This document shows, in pieces, positions 19,078-28,626 of a stretch of 64,000 nt of DNA. Below the pieces are notes generated by a model. The model had not been told where the DNA came from. It worked only from the letters and a program-made list of their open reading frames with translations, and ran no database searches. Every line of letters begins with the position of its first letter. Position 1 is the first letter of the stretch. The DNA is taken from positions 3,127,001 through 3,191,000 of the forward strand of contig NZ_CP036186.1 in the NCBI RefSeq assembly GCF_015291885.1, written 5' to 3'. This stretch comes from Stutzerimonas stutzeri. Its GTDB lineage: Bacteria; Pseudomonadota; Gammaproteobacteria; Pseudomonadales; Pseudomonadaceae. The position numbers and the translations under genes were made by a program.

Positions 19078-21060
19078 ATGACCGATCGACCCGCCTCCGA
19101 TGCTTTCCAGCATGCCGACCTCGACTGGGACGAGAACGGCCAGCCGCAATCACGCCAGTACGGCGATGTGTACTTCTCCCGCGCTAGCGGCTTGGCCGAA
19201 ACCGAACATGTGTTCTTGGCGCAGAACGACCTTACGCAGCGCTTCGCCGCTCTACATGGCACCCAGCATCTGGTAATCGGCGAAACCGGCTTTGGCACGG
19301 GGCTGAACTTCCTCTGTGCCTGGCACCTGTTCGAACGCACCGCCGATTCGCAGGCCTGCCTGCACTTTGTCAGCGTCGAAAAGCACCCCCTGACCCGTGC
19401 CGACCTGGAGCGCGCGCTGGCACTGTGGCCGGAACTGCAGGTGCAGGCAGAACAGCTGCTGCAGCAGTACGTCGCGCTGCATCCAGGCTATCAACGTTTC
19501 GTCTTCGCCGGCGGGCGCGTGGTGCTGACTCTGCTGATCGGCGACGTGCTCGAATGCCTGCCGAGCCTGGATGCGCAAGTCGACGCCTGGTTCCTCGATG
19601 GATTCGCTCCAGCGAAGAACCCGCAAATGTGGCAACCGGCGCTGTTTGCCGAACTGGCCAGACTGTCTGCGCCAGGGGCAACCCTGGGCACCTTCACCAG
19701 CGCCGGCTTCGTGCGACGCGGGCTGACAGACGTCGGCTTCGACATGCAGCGCGTGCCGGGCTACGGGCACAAGCGCGAAATATTGCGCGGATGTCTGCGA
19801 ACGGTCAGCAACACCCTGACGGACAAGCCCTGGTTCGCTCGCCCAGTCTGGGTGCCTGCCGAGCGCCACGCGGTAGTCATCGGCGCCGGGCTTGCTGGCT
19901 GCGCAACAGCCGCATCGCTGGCTGCCCGAGGCTGGCGGGTGACGGTACTCGAGCGCCATGCAGAGGCAGCGCAGGAAGGCTCGGGCAATCCGCAAGGCGT
20001 GCTCTATCTAAAACTTTCCGCCCACGGCACCGCGCTATCGCGGCTGGTGGTCAGCGGTTTCAGCTACACACGCAGACTGCTTGGCAACCTGCAATCCGGC
20101 AAAGACTGGCAGGCCTGCGGCGTGCTGCAGGTGATCTACGACGACAAGGAGCGCGAACGCCAGGCGGAACTGGCAGCAGCGTTCCCTCCCGAATTGGTCC
20201 ATCCGCTGTCGCGGGAACGTGCTGAAGAGCTCGCTGGAGTCGCGCTGCCGGATGGTGGACTGTTCTATCCGGATGCCGGCTGGGCCAACCCGCCCGCACT
20301 ATGTCGTTGGCTCCTGCAGCAGCCGGGTATCGAGCTGCGCAAGCATCGTGAAGCCCTTGAGCTAAAGCGTGCCGGCTCCCGCTGGCACGTGCTGAGTGGC
20401 GAAACGGTATTAGCCGAGGCGCCGGTAGTGATACTGGCCGGCGCCGCGGACGCAGTGCGCTTCAGCCAGAGCGCCTGGCTACCGCTCAAGCGCATACGCG
20501 GGCAGATCTCCTGCCTGCCGGCGACCACCCAGAGCAGCCAGCTGCGCACCGTGCTCTGCGCCAAGGGCTATGTCGCACCGCCGCGAGAAGGTACGCACAC
20601 GCTGGGTGCCAGCTTCAACTTCCAGCAGACCGACGATGCGCCCAGCGTTGCCGAGCACCAGGCCAACCTGGAAATGCTCGAGCAGATATCGAGCGACCTG
20701 TATGGCCGCCTCCAGGCGGACCCGCAGCGAACCGAAACACTTCAGGGTCGCGTAGCATTTCGCTGCACGAGCCCGGATTACCTGCCACTGATCGGGCCAC
20801 TTGCTGAGCCACAGGCGTTCGCCGAGACCTACGCTGCACTCAGCAAGAATGCCCGCCAGCCTCAGCACGCCAGCTGCCCGTGGCTGACCGGGCTTTACGT
20901 CAATACCGCCCATGGCTCACGCGGCATGATCAGTGCGCCACTGTCCGGCGAACTATTGGCCGCTTGGCTGGATAATGAGCCGCTGCCGCTGCCTCGAGAG
21001 GTGGCCGAAGCCTGCCATCCCAATCGCTTCCTGCTGCGTAAACTGATCCGCGGCAGCTGA
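19078..21060 (+). CDS. mnmC: Bifunctional tRNA mnm5s2U biosynthesis protein MnmC
   Basis: A 660-residue fusion. The N-terminal SAM methyltransferase (MnmC2/MnmD) has GETGFGTGLNFLCAWH near residue 65 and the catalytic-region DGFAPAKNPQMW near 178. The C-terminal FAD oxidoreductase (MnmC1) begins with the dinucleotide fold VVIGAGLAGCATAASLAARG near 264. It converts cmnm5U34 to nm5U and then methylates it to mnm5U in the wobble position of several tRNAs. It starts 58 bp after the gacS stop and is followed at 14 bp by the DUF3365 gene, which may be co-transcribed. Confidence 0.96.
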   Translation: MTDRPASDAFQHADLDWDENGQPQSRQYGDVYFSRASGLAETEHVFLAQNDLTQRFAALHGTQHLVIGETGFGTGLNFLCAWHLFERTADSQACLHFVSVEKHPLTRADLERALALWPELQVQAEQLLQQYVALHPGYQRFVFAGGRVVLTLLIGDVLECLPSLDAQVDAWFLDGFAPAKNPQMWQPALFAELARLSAPGATLGTFTSAGFVRRGLTDVGFDMQRVPGYGHKREILRGCLRTVSNTLTDKPWFARPVWVPAERHAVVIGAGLAGCATAASLAARGWRVTVLERHAEAAQEGSGNPQGVLYLKLSAHGTALSRLVVSGFSYTRRLLGNLQSGKDWQACGVLQVIYDDKERERQAELAAAFPPELVHPLSRERAEELAGVALPDGGLFYPDAGWANPPALCRWLLQQPGIELRKHREALELKRAGSRWHVLSGETVLAEAPVVILAGAADAVRFSQSAWLPLKRIRGQISCLPATTQSSQLRTVLCAKGYVAPPREGTHTLGASFNFQQTDDAPSVAEHQANLEMLEQISSDLYGRLQADPQRTETLQGRVAFRCTSPDYLPLIGPLAEPQAFAETYAALSKNARQPQHASCPWLTGLYVNTAHGSRGMISAPLSGELLAAWLDNEPLPLPREVAEACHPNRFLLRKLIRGS

Positions 21061-21074
21061 TTTCCGGAGGCCTG

Positions 21075-21632
21075 ATGAAATCGTTATCTTTGCTCGCACT
21101 TGGCTTGCTCACCCTCAACCTTCATGCCGCACCTGCGAGCGATACAGACCAACTGCGCAACGAGGCCGCCAGCCTGATCCCTGCGTTTCAGCAGCAGCTA
21201 CTCGCCACGGTCAAGCAGGCCATGGCCGAAGGCGGCCTAGGCCAGGCGGTCGAGGCGTGCCAACTGCTCGCTCCCGAGATCGCGCTGCAGCACAGTCAGG
21301 CCCCGTGGCAGGTCGGGCGCACCGCGCTCAAGCTGCGCAACCCGGACAACGCGCCGGATGCCTGGGAGCTATCCGTCCTTGAGCAATTCGCTCAACGATC
21401 CGCCGCCGGCGAACCGCTCGCACAGCTCAAGCGCGACGAGCTGGTTGATGGCGAGTACCGCTACATGCAGGCCATCGGCACCGCAGCGGCCTGCCTGGGG
21501 TGCCACGGCCCGGACATCAGGCCTGAACTACTGAGCCTGCTTGAGCAGCGCTATCCACAGGATCAGGCAAGAGGTTTCCGCGAAGGCGAGCTGCGTGGCG
21601 CTTTCAGCCTGCGTCGAGCACTGTCGCCCTGA
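21075..21632 (+). CDS. DUF3365 family periplasmic haem-binding protein
   Basis: A 185-residue exported protein with a signal peptide (MKSLSLLALGLLTLNLHAAPA) and one c-type haem motif, CLGCH, near residues 139-143. DUF3365 proteins are small periplasmic sensor-like haem proteins. Some are fused to signalling domains, but this one is a stand-alone domain. It lies 14 bp after mnmC behind GGAGGCCTG, a good ribosome binding site. No oxidoreductase partner is adjacent, so its electron partner is unknown. Confidence 0.8.
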   Translation: MKSLSLLALGLLTLNLHAAPASDTDQLRNEAASLIPAFQQQLLATVKQAMAEGGLGQAVEACQLLAPEIALQHSQAPWQVGRTALKLRNPDNAPDAWELSVLEQFAQRSAAGEPLAQLKRDELVDGEYRYMQAIGTAAACLGCHGPDIRPELLSLLEQRYPQDQARGFREGELRGAFSLRRALSP

Positions 21633-21805
21633 CTGCTCGCAGACTTCACCTGCAGACACGCGATGCCAGCGCACGTCCTCGCTTGTGCTCCAGGGGAACG
21701 CCCGCGGTTGCAGACGCACAAACAACATGGGTGTCGGAGCGCTGAAATGGAGCACGCAATGCACAAGATTTCCACCATGACGTCACCGCACATCGGCGCT
21801 GCCTG

Positions 21806-22561
21806 ATGGATATTTTGCTCCTCGAAGCGCTGGGCATCGGCCTGATTCTCGGGCTGCTGCTGGGGCTCACCGGGGCAGGCGGCTCACTGGTCGCCCTACC
21901 CCTGCTGCTCAGCCTGCATCTGCCATTACGCGACGCCATCGGTGTCAGCCTCGGCGCTGTGGCAATGTCAGCACTGATCGGCGCCATTCCTCGTGCACGC
22001 CTGGGCCAGGTCGCCTGGCGTCCTGTGCTGTTGCTGGCCATATGCGGCCTGCCGGGCAACGCCGCAGGCCAATGGCTGGGACAGTTCATTCCCGAACGCT
22101 GGCTGATCATCGGCTTTTGCCTGTTGGTGCTGTGGTCGGCCTGGCGCATGTGGCGCGGCGCCAACCTGCCAGCCAAGGAAAATGCCGAGGACCGCCACCT
22201 GGCACTGTTGGGCATCGGCGTAGGTGTGGGCCTGCTATCGGGACTGATGGGTGTCGGCGGGGGCTTTCTCATCGTTCCGGCGCTACTCTGGTTCACCTCA
22301 CTGTCGCTGCTCAGTGCCATGGCCACATCAATGGCAGTGATCGCGGTAGTCAGCGGCGGCGGCTTTCTGCTCTATCTCACCGACGCCGAGCCCCCATTCC
22401 CTCTTCTCGGCGGCTTGGCGCTAGGAGGCGCATTCGGAGTACTGGCAGGCAATCGCCTGGCGCAGTACCTCAACAGCAGCCTGCTGCAGCGTCTGTTCGC
22501 CCTCATGCTGGTCACCGTCAGTCTTTCGCTAGGCATTCAAAAGCTGGTCCTGGGCCACTGA
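21806..22561 (+). CDS. TauE/SafE family anion exporter
   Basis: A 251-residue inner-membrane protein with about eight hydrophobic helices in two repeats. Each repeat starts with a glycine-rich segment (GLLLGLTGAGGSLVALPLLL and GLLSGLMGVGGGFLIVPALL), the signature of the TauE/SafE permeases. Members export sulfite or organosulfur anions, but the substrate here cannot be told. It follows a 173-bp gap with no clear gene, and its stop abuts the stop of the DUF1127 gene on the other strand. Confidence 0.85.
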   Translation: MDILLLEALGIGLILGLLLGLTGAGGSLVALPLLLSLHLPLRDAIGVSLGAVAMSALIGAIPRARLGQVAWRPVLLLAICGLPGNAAGQWLGQFIPERWLIIGFCLLVLWSAWRMWRGANLPAKENAEDRHLALLGIGVGVGLLSGLMGVGGGFLIVPALLWFTSLSLLSAMATSMAVIAVVSGGGFLLYLTDAEPPFPLLGGLALGGAFGVLAGNRLAQYLNSSLLQRLFALMLVTVSLSLGIQKLVLGH

Positions 22562-22798
22562 TCAGCGGCGGTCCGGGTCATCCCAGAACGGCCTGCTGGC
22601 TTCCCATTCGACATCAGCACGACTGCGGCCGATGTCCTTGAGCATCTCGTCACTCAGTCCCGCCAACTGATGCCGTTGCCGCGCCAGCTGGTTCCAGCGC
22701 CGCAGCATTCGCCAGGCGCGCAACAACAATTGCGATGCAGAGGCCCTCGCCCCCTTCGTCTGTGGGAATGTTTGCGAAGCGATTTTATGCGTGCTCAT
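22562..22798 (-). CDS. DUF1127 small protein (YjiS-like)
   Basis: A 78-residue basic protein. The DUF1127 motif is at the C-terminus (RHQLAGLSDEMLKDIGRSRADVE). The ATG at 22796-22798 is preceded by AGGAGGGTG, an excellent Shine-Dalgarno, whereas the longer frame to 22957 lacks one. DUF1127 proteins are tiny arginine-rich helical proteins, some implicated in RNA maturation or phosphate and carbon metabolism. It diverges from a LysR gene with 96 bp between, so that regulator may control it. Confidence 0.85.
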   Translation of the reverse strand: MSTHKIASQTFPQTKGARASASQLLLRAWRMLRRWNQLARQRHQLAGLSDEMLKDIGRSRADVEWEASRPFWDDPDRR

Positions 22799-22894
22799 CG
22801 CGGCACCCTCCTGTTGGAATGGCGCCAGTGTTGCGCTGGGTTTAACATCAATCCAACGAATGTTTCTGATGCCTTGCATCTCGAGGATTGATGA

Positions 22895-23749
22895 ATGGCG
22901 AACTACCCAAATATCGATACCGAGCTGTTGCGCAGCTTCGTCGCCATCGCAGATCACGGCGGTTTCACGCGCGCGGCGGCGGCAGTTAATCGCACCCAGT
23001 CGGCGGTGAGCATGCAGATGAAGCGTCTCGAAGAGGACGTGTTGCAGCGTCCGCTATTCGAACGCAACGGGAGGCAGGTCAAGCTCACGGCCGAGGGGCA
23101 GATACTCTTGGGCTTTGCTCGTCGAATACTGAAGCTGCATGGCGAAGTCATGACCACTCTGCGCCAACCGCACATGGTCGGTGCCGTACGAATCGGCACG
23201 CCGGACGACTATGTCATGCGTTTTTTGCCCAGCATCCTCGCACGTTTTGCCCAGGCCTTTCCGCTGGTCCAAGTCGAGGTGCATTGCGAACCGTCGAGCC
23301 AGCTGCTGCAGCGACGCGATCTCGACTTGAGCATCGTCACCCGCGAACCAGGCACCGAAATCGGTCAGCTGCTGCGCCAGGAGCATATCGTCTGGGCAGC
23401 GGCTCCGGGGTTCAACCTGCAAGAGCACCGCCCCTTGCCGCTGGCCACCTTCAACACCGATTGCTTCTGTCGCGCCTGGGTTTGCAATGCGCTGGACGCA
23501 CGGGAGATCGAGTATCGAGTCGCCTACACGAGCCCGAGTCTCTCGGCGATCATGGCCGTGTTGGGCGCGGGACTGGCCTTGACCGCTCAGTTGCAGAGCC
23601 TGATACCCGCGGAATTACAGATACTTGGCGAGGCAGAAGGCCTGCCCCGCCTGCCGCAAAGCAGTATCGTGCTGCTACGCAATCCGCAGCAGCACTCGCC
23701 GGTCAGCGAAACGCTTGCCGGCTATATCGTCGACGGCTTTCGCCTATAG
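22895..23749 (+). CDS. LysR-family regulator (LrhA/HexA-like)
   Basis: A 284-residue LysR regulator. The N-terminal HTH is GGFTRAAAAVNRTQSAVSMQ (about 23-42), and the effector domain includes GTPDDYVMRFLPSILARF. That last segment resembles the LrhA/HexA/PecT branch. It diverges from the DUF1127 gene, an arrangement seen repeatedly in Pseudomonas, where DUF1127 is a plausible target. The effector is unknown. Confidence 0.85.
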   Translation: MANYPNIDTELLRSFVAIADHGGFTRAAAAVNRTQSAVSMQMKRLEEDVLQRPLFERNGRQVKLTAEGQILLGFARRILKLHGEVMTTLRQPHMVGAVRIGTPDDYVMRFLPSILARFAQAFPLVQVEVHCEPSSQLLQRRDLDLSIVTREPGTEIGQLLRQEHIVWAAAPGFNLQEHRPLPLATFNTDCFCRAWVCNALDAREIEYRVAYTSPSLSAIMAVLGAGLALTAQLQSLIPAELQILGEAEGLPRLPQSSIVLLRNPQQHSPVSETLAGYIVDGFRL

Positions 23750-23758
23750 CTGGCAGAG

Positions 23759-24139
23759 TCAGGAATGACCGCTGGCCAGCTCATCGAACACTTCCGGCAC
23801 CAGGGCTGCTTCACCCTTGTCTGCCAGGCGCTGACGATGGCTGTCGCCCTGGGGGTCATCCAGCATCGCTAGCAAGCGCGAACCACGCTCGGTCAGAACG
23901 AAGTTCTCGCCGTTGCCACCCTGCTCTTCTGGGCGAGTGACGATAAATCCACCTTCGAACAACAGGCTTTCATAGTCGGCAGCTTCGGCGCGCAGGCTAT
24001 CCAGATTCGGCATCGGTTGGCCGTCACTTTCCAACTGCGCAGCATGCTCTTCGGCATAGCGACGCGGCTTGAAGCTGTCGTTGGCGCTGGTCTGGACTTC
24101 ATGCAGCAGACGCTGGATCAGATCCCAGTTGTAGCTCAT
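23759..24139 (-). CDS. DUF2513-like winged-helix protein
   Basis: A 126-residue soluble protein. The start MSYNWDLIQRLLHEVQTS resembles the opening helix of DUF2513 proteins. It continues with a predicted winged-helix pattern (ESLLFEGGFIV... FVLTERGSRLLAML). The ATG at 24137-24139 is chosen because GGGAGAACG lies just upstream. DUF2513 members are small, often phage- or regulator-associated, and poorly characterised. It converges with the LysR gene, leaving 9 bp between stops. Confidence 0.65.
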   Translation of the reverse strand: MSYNWDLIQRLLHEVQTSANDSFKPRRYAEEHAAQLESDGQPMPNLDSLRAEAADYESLLFEGGFIVTRPEEQGGNGENFVLTERGSRLLAMLDDPQGDSHRQRLADKGEAALVPEVFDELASGHS

Positions 24140-24281
24140 GGCCGTTCTCCCGTGACAAGTGTTCGCCCCAGAAACGAGGCGCTTGTACATACCGACCGCC
24201 TCTGGTGCCACGGGGTTCGCGCTGAACTAAAGCGGCTCGAAAGCGATCCACCGTTCAGAACGATTAAAAGAGGATCGAGCC

Positions 24282-24578
24282 ATGAAAATACTGACGATTA
24301 CCCTGACCGCCGCCCTGCTCGCGAGCCCTGCCGTGCATGCGGCTTGCACTCCAGATGAGGTGAACGCCAAGGCCGAGCAATTGGCTGAGCGCGTCAACCA
24401 GCTCACTCAGAGCAATCCAGAACGCGCCAAGGAGATCAACGAAGAGATCCAGCAGATGCAGGCCAAGCGCACCGCCGACCAGTTGGGCGACGAATGCGAG
24501 GCCTACGACAAGCGCTTGAAGCAGATCGAGGAAGCCGAACGTGAGGCCGACATTCCGCCGGCCGACGCGCAGCGCTAG
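24282..24578 (+). CDS. Small exported helical protein
   Basis: A 98-residue protein with a signal peptide cleaved after VHAA or HA (MKILTITLTAALLASPAVHA). The mature part is charged and almost wholly alpha-helical, with two cysteines (about 22 and 72) that could form a disulfide, and Gln/Glu heptad-like spacing. The start has GAGG 9 nt upstream. The function is not known. It converges on the DEAD-box helicase gene. Confidence 0.65.
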   Translation: MKILTITLTAALLASPAVHAACTPDEVNAKAEQLAERVNQLTQSNPERAKEINEEIQQMQAKRTADQLGDECEAYDKRLKQIEEAEREADIPPADAQR

Positions 24579-24588
24579 GCCCCGACCA

Positions 24589-24617
24589 GCCGACGGTTAC
24601 TCCGCCGTCGGCTTCTT
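24589..24617. terminator. Possible bidirectional terminator hairpin
   Basis: GCCGACGG (24589-24596) pairs with CCGTCGGC (24605-24612) around an 8-nt loop, followed by TTCTT. It lies between two converging genes and overlaps the helicase stop codon. The U-run is poor. Confidence 0.4.
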
Positions 24618-25928
24618 GCGCTTGAGCGGCGCCATGCCGTCCTGACTGACTACCGCTGACGGTTGCTCTCGCTTGGCGTTCTTCGGACGCTTGGCGGTGG
24701 GCTTGGTCTTCTTCTTGTCATCTTTCTTCTTGTCGTCCTTTTTCTTCTTCGGGCCGGCCGCCTTACCCGAAGCCTTGAGGTTCTTCGGCCCCATGTAGCT
24801 GCCCTTCAGGCCCTTGACCACCCGATGCTCGAAGCGCTGCTTGAGGTAGCGCTCGATGCTCGACATCAGGTTCCAGTCGTTGTGGCAGATCAGCGAGATC
24901 GCCAGCCCCTCGGCGCCGGCGCGCCCGGTACGACCGATGCGGTGCACATACTCATCGCCGGAACGCGGCATATCGAAGTTGATCACCAGATCCAGGCCTT
25001 CGATATCCAGCCCACGCGCCGCCACGTCAGTGGCCACGAGCACTTTGACGCCGCCCTCCTTGACCCTGTCGATGGCCTGCTTGCGATCTTTCTGGTCCTT
25101 GTCACCGTGCAGCACGTAGGCCTTCACGCCTTCAGCGACCAATCTTCCATAGAGTCGATCGGCCTGCACCCGCGTATTGGTGAAGATCACGGCCTTCTTA
25201 TAGGTCTCGTTGGCCAACAGCCAGTGCACCAGCTTTTCCTTATGCTCGGTGTTTTCGGCGGTGATGATCTGCTGACGGGTACCCTCGTTGAGTTCGCTGA
25301 CCCGGTTGAGCTGCAGGTGCAGCGGATCGCGCAACACGCTGGCGGTCATCTCCCGCAACGCCGTGCCACCGCTGGTTGCAGAAAACAACAGGGTCTGCTG
25401 ACGCTTCGCGCACTCGTTCACCAGGCGCTGTACGTCGTCGGCAAATCCCATGTCGAGCATGCGATCGGCTTCGTCGAGAATCAGCAGCTCGACGTCCTTG
25501 AGAATCAGCGTGCCGGCGTTGAGATGCTCGATCATCCGCCCCGGCGTGCCAATGAGGATGTCCGGCACCTTGCGCATGATGGCCGCCTGAACCTTGAAGT
25601 CCTCGCCACCGGTGATCATCGCTGACTTGATGAAGGTGAACTGCGAGAAACGTTCTACTTCCTTGAGCGTCTGCTGGGCCAGCTCGCGGGTCGGCAGCAG
25701 AATCAGCGCACGAACATCGGTTCGGACCACCGCATCACCGATCAGCCGGTTGAGCATCGGCAGCACGAAGGCAGCCGTCTTGCCACTGCCGGTCTGCGCC
25801 GTCACCCGTAGGTCGCGCCCTTCCAGTGCCGGAGGGATCGCCGCCACCTGCACCGGGGTCGGCTCGACGAATTTAAGTTCGGCGACGGCCTTGAGCAGGC
25901 GTTCGTGCAGGGCGAATTGGTCAAACAA
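24597..25928 (-). CDS. DEAD-box RNA helicase (RhlE-like) with Lys-rich tail
   Basis: A 443-residue DEAD-box ATP-dependent RNA helicase. The Q motif PTPVQVAAIP is followed by Walker A AQTGSGKT (44-51), then LDEADRMLDMGF, SAT and HRIGRTGRAG. The C-terminus is a low-complexity basic tail (KKKKDDKKKDDKKK) typical of RNA-binding extensions. The start is set at TTG 25926-25928. Protein similarity begins exactly there (FDQFALHERLLKAV), GAGG is 8 nt upstream, and no ATG is near. Such helicases act in ribosome assembly or mRNA decay, especially in the cold. Confidence 0.88.
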   Translation of the reverse strand: MFDQFALHERLLKAVAELKFVEPTPVQVAAIPPALEGRDLRVTAQTGSGKTAAFVLPMLNRLIGDAVVRTDVRALILLPTRELAQQTLKEVERFSQFTFIKSAMITGGEDFKVQAAIMRKVPDILIGTPGRMIEHLNAGTLILKDVELLILDEADRMLDMGFADDVQRLVNECAKRQQTLLFSATSGGTALREMTASVLRDPLHLQLNRVSELNEGTRQQIITAENTEHKEKLVHWLLANETYKKAVIFTNTRVQADRLYGRLVAEGVKAYVLHGDKDQKDRKQAIDRVKEGGVKVLVATDVAARGLDIEGLDLVINFDMPRSGDEYVHRIGRTGRAGAEGLAISLICHNDWNLMSSIERYLKQRFEHRVVKGLKGSYMGPKNLKASGKAAGPKKKKDDKKKDDKKKTKPTAKRPKNAKREQPSAVVSQDGMAPLKRKKPTAE

Positions 25929-26074
25929 GGGAGCTACCTCGGAGGAAAAAAAACGATGACATAGGTTAACCCGTCTGCGGGGCAAAGGCGCGTTCTGTAA
26001 CGGCCGGCATGTTTTACGTTGGAAACACAGGCTAAGCTGACAAAAGCGTAGCGGCTTAATGCCAGGAGGTACGC

Positions 26075-26506
26075 ATGATCTCGACCAAGCGGATAGCATT
26101 GCTAGCCGGCGCGCTTTCCTTAGCGCTGCATGCCACTACCGGTGTGGCGCAGCCGGACAGAGAGCATCCAGGCAAGGGCAAGCCCGATCGCGACAATGGG
26201 AATGGACGCGCACTGCAGGATTATCGCCATCACGGGCCCTCGATCGATCTCGGCGCGGTTCGCATCACCCTGCGTGATCATCGCGACTTGCTGGCGCCGG
26301 CCTCTTCCCTGCCTCCGGGCATCCAGAAGAACCTGGCGCGTGGCAAACCGCTGCCGCCGGGCATCGCCAAAAAAATCGATAACCGCCTGCTGGGGCATTT
26401 GCCTCGGTACGATGGTTATGAATGGAAACAGCTGGGCCGCGACGTGATTCTGGTCGCTATCGCTACCGGTATCGTCTACGAGATTCTGGAAAACGTGCTG
26501 GATTGA
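26075..26506 (+). CDS. CigR/RcnB-like exported protein
   Basis: A 143-residue protein with a signal peptide (MISTKRIALLAGALSLALHATTGVAQ) and a charged linker rich in Asp/Lys/Gly. It carries the paired LPPGIQKNL and LPPGIAKKI motifs of the CigR/RcnB-like family. A final hydrophobic helix near 122-138 may anchor it. RcnB affects Ni/Co homeostasis in E. coli and CigR is an anti-virulence protein in Salmonella, but the role in environmental pseudomonads is unknown. AGGAGG lies 6 nt before the ATG. Confidence 0.75.
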   Translation: MISTKRIALLAGALSLALHATTGVAQPDREHPGKGKPDRDNGNGRALQDYRHHGPSIDLGAVRITLRDHRDLLAPASSLPPGIQKNLARGKPLPPGIAKKIDNRLLGHLPRYDGYEWKQLGRDVILVAIATGIVYEILENVLD

Positions 26507-26558
26507 TGCGCCATGGCGCGCCGCCCGGGCTCAGCTTTGGCGGCGGCCTGGTCGCGGG

Positions 26559-26879
26559 CTATCGAGGCTCGCAGGTGAGCTTGATCCGCAGGCGGATCAC
26601 ATCACGCTTGAACTTAGAGGTCATTGCCTTGCGCTCACCGGGCTGCAACTCCGTACGGCGCGTGCGTGGCGCTTCCGGGCCATTCTGGAAAACTGCTGTA
26701 CACACGGCCGCCGTCTCTCCGTAATTGAGCAGCAAGAGCCCGGCGAGGTCGCGATCGATAGTCTGGGGGGTGACGGTTATCTCTGCACCATTGAGCTGCT
26801 GATCAATATCCACCGGATAGGTAGCCGCAGTGGCAGCAAGCGGTAACAGAGCAAAGAGCAGGTAACTGATTGTTTTCAT
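26559..26879 (-). CDS. Small exported protein of unknown function (not phosphoglycerate kinase)
   Basis: A 106-residue protein with a signal peptide (MKTISYLLFALLPLAATAA) and a mature beta-rich domain. It has two cysteines (VCTAVF and LTCEPR) likely to form a disulfide and a conserved NGPEAPRTRR segment. Pseudomonas homologues have sometimes been labelled 3-phosphoglycerate kinase in automatic annotation (from memory). Nothing in this small periplasmic protein supports that. The ATG at 26877-26879 starts the signal peptide. The longer frame to 27020 is rejected. Confidence 0.7.
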   Translation of the reverse strand: MKTISYLLFALLPLAATAATYPVDIDQQLNGAEITVTPQTIDRDLAGLLLLNYGETAAVCTAVFQNGPEAPRTRRTELQPGERKAMTSKFKRDVIRLRIKLTCEPR

Positions 26880-27126
26880 TTGGCTGGGCTCGTCGACAGA
26901 TAGGCCAGCGTAACAGACCTCGACAAGGTCTGTTGAAGCTCCGCTTACAGGTGCATCCGACTCGAAGGAGTGCGCAGCAAGCGGCGCCATACGGAACTGC
27001 GGGACTAGGCAAGGGTGCACCGTTGCCTGCGTCGAGTGTGCAAAGCGCCATCCCGATTTGACGCCTTTTGGCGCAGCACCGCAGTTCGGGCCGCAACGTT
27101 AATAGACCTTATAAGGAACCGAAGGA

Positions 27127-28035
27127 ATGAAAGTGCCCCGTGTGACCCTCGATCAGTGGCGCACCCTGCAGGCGGTCATCGATCACGGCGGCTTCGCCCA
27201 GGCGGCCGAAGCAATGCATCGGTCACAGTCCTCGGTTAGCTATACGGTAGCGCGAATGCAAGAGCAGCTCGGCGTGCCGTTGCTACGCATTGATGGCCGC
27301 AAGGCCGTGTTGACCGAAGCGGGCGAGGTGCTGCTGCGCCGCTCCCGGCAGCTGGTCACTCAAGCCAGCCAGCTGGAAGACCTGGCACACCACATGGAGC
27401 AAGGCTGGGAAGCGGAGGTGCGATTGGTGGTGGATGCAGCCTATCCCAGCGCCAAGCTTATCCAGGCACTCAGCGAGTTCATGCCGAAAAGCCGCGGTTG
27501 CAGGATCCGACTGCGCGAGGAGGTGCTGTCCGGAGTAGAGGAAGTGTTGAAGGACGGCACCGCGGACCTGGCGATCAGCGGCCTGGACATCACCGGTTAC
27601 CTGGGCAGCGAGCTCAGCACCGTGGAGTTCGTCGCCGTGGCGCACGCCAACCATCCCCTCCATCAGCTGGGGCGCAAGCTCAGCGTGCAGGATCTGCAGA
27701 CCCAGATGCAGATCGTGGTGCGCGATACCGGTCTGCGCCAACCCCGTGATGCCGGTTGGCTCGGTGCTGAGCAGCGCTGGACGGTAGGCAGCCTGGCGAC
27801 GTCGGTGGCCTTCGTCAGCAGCGGGCTGGGCTTCGCCTGGCTGCCGAAACACCTGATCGAGCGAGAGCTGGCCGAAGGCATTCTCAAGCCGTTGCCGCTC
27901 GTCCAAGGCAGCATTCGCCGGCCACTGTTCTATCTCTACACTAACCATGATCGACCACTTGGTCCGGCTATCCGGATTCTCATCGAGCTGATCAAGACGT
28001 ACGATGCCGGGCAGGCCACTACACTGGCCGGCTGA
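27127..28035 (+). CDS. LysR-family transcriptional regulator
   Basis: A 302-residue LysR regulator with [23 protein letters not shown] (about 22-41) and a full effector-binding domain. AAGGAACCGAAGGA precedes the ATG. A 247-bp upstream region separates it from the small exported-protein gene. Its stop is 28 bp before the ppiA start on the same strand, so read-through into ppiA is possible. The target and effector are unknown. Confidence 0.85.
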   Translation: MKVPRVTLDQWRTLQAVIDHGGFAQAAEAMHRSQSSVSYTVARMQEQLGVPLLRIDGRKAVLTEAGEVLLRRSRQLVTQASQLEDLAHHMEQGWEAEVRLVVDAAYPSAKLIQALSEFMPKSRGCRIRLREEVLSGVEEVLKDGTADLAISGLDITGYLGSELSTVEFVAVAHANHPLHQLGRKLSVQDLQTQMQIVVRDTGLRQPRDAGWLGAEQRWTVGSLATSVAFVSSGLGFAWLPKHLIERELAEGILKPLPLVQGSIRRPLFYLYTNHDRPLGPAIRILIELIKTYDAGQATTLAG

Positions 28036-28063
28036 CCGCACCCACAACATCAGGAAAGAAATC

Positions 28064-28618
28064 ATGTTGAAACGCATCGCCCTCGCCGCCTGCTCCCTAC
28101 TGCTGGCCGGCAACCTGCTTGCCGCTGAAAATCCCCGCGTGCTGTTGAACACCAGCCTGGGTGAGATCGAACTGGAGCTCGAAGCGGAAAAGGCACCGAT
28201 TAGCGTCGAGAACTTTCTCGGTTACGTAGACAGCGGTTTCTATGACGGCACCGTCTTCCACCGTGTTATTCCGGGCTTCATGGTCCAGGGCGGCGGCTTC
28301 GGCGAAGGCTTGAACCAGAAACCGACCAAGGCCCCGATCAAGAACGAGGCCGACAATGGCCTGCACAACGTGCGTGGTACCGTGGCGATGGCCCGGACCC
28401 AGAACGTGAATTCGGCTACCAGCCAGTTCTTCATCAACCATCGTGACAACGATTTCCTCGATCACGGTGGCCGCGACTTCGGCTACGCGGTGTTCGCCAA
28501 GGTCGTACGCGGCATGGACGTGGTCGACCAGATCGCCCAGGTACCCACGGGCAACCGCGCCACGATGCAGAACGTACCGCTGACCCCGGTGAAAATCATC
28601 ACCGCGAAGAAGCTTTGA
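28064..28618 (+). CDS. ppiA: Periplasmic cyclophilin-type peptidyl-prolyl isomerase
   Basis: A 184-residue PpiA-like protein. A signal peptide ([22 protein letters not shown]) is followed by the cyclophilin domain, with active-site segments [23 protein letters not shown] and YAVFAKVV. It catalyses cis/trans isomerisation of Xaa-Pro bonds in periplasmic proteins. The start is the ATG at 28064, behind GGAAAGAAATC. An upstream in-frame ATG at 28004 overlaps the LysR gene and is not used. A strong terminator follows. Confidence 0.93.
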   Translation: MLKRIALAACSLLLAGNLLAAENPRVLLNTSLGEIELELEAEKAPISVENFLGYVDSGFYDGTVFHRVIPGFMVQGGGFGEGLNQKPTKAPIKNEADNGLHNVRGTVAMARTQNVNSATSQFFINHRDNDFLDHGGRDFGYAVFAKVVRGMDVVDQIAQVPTGNRATMQNVPLTPVKIITAKKL

Positions 28619-28626
28619 TCCCCCAG

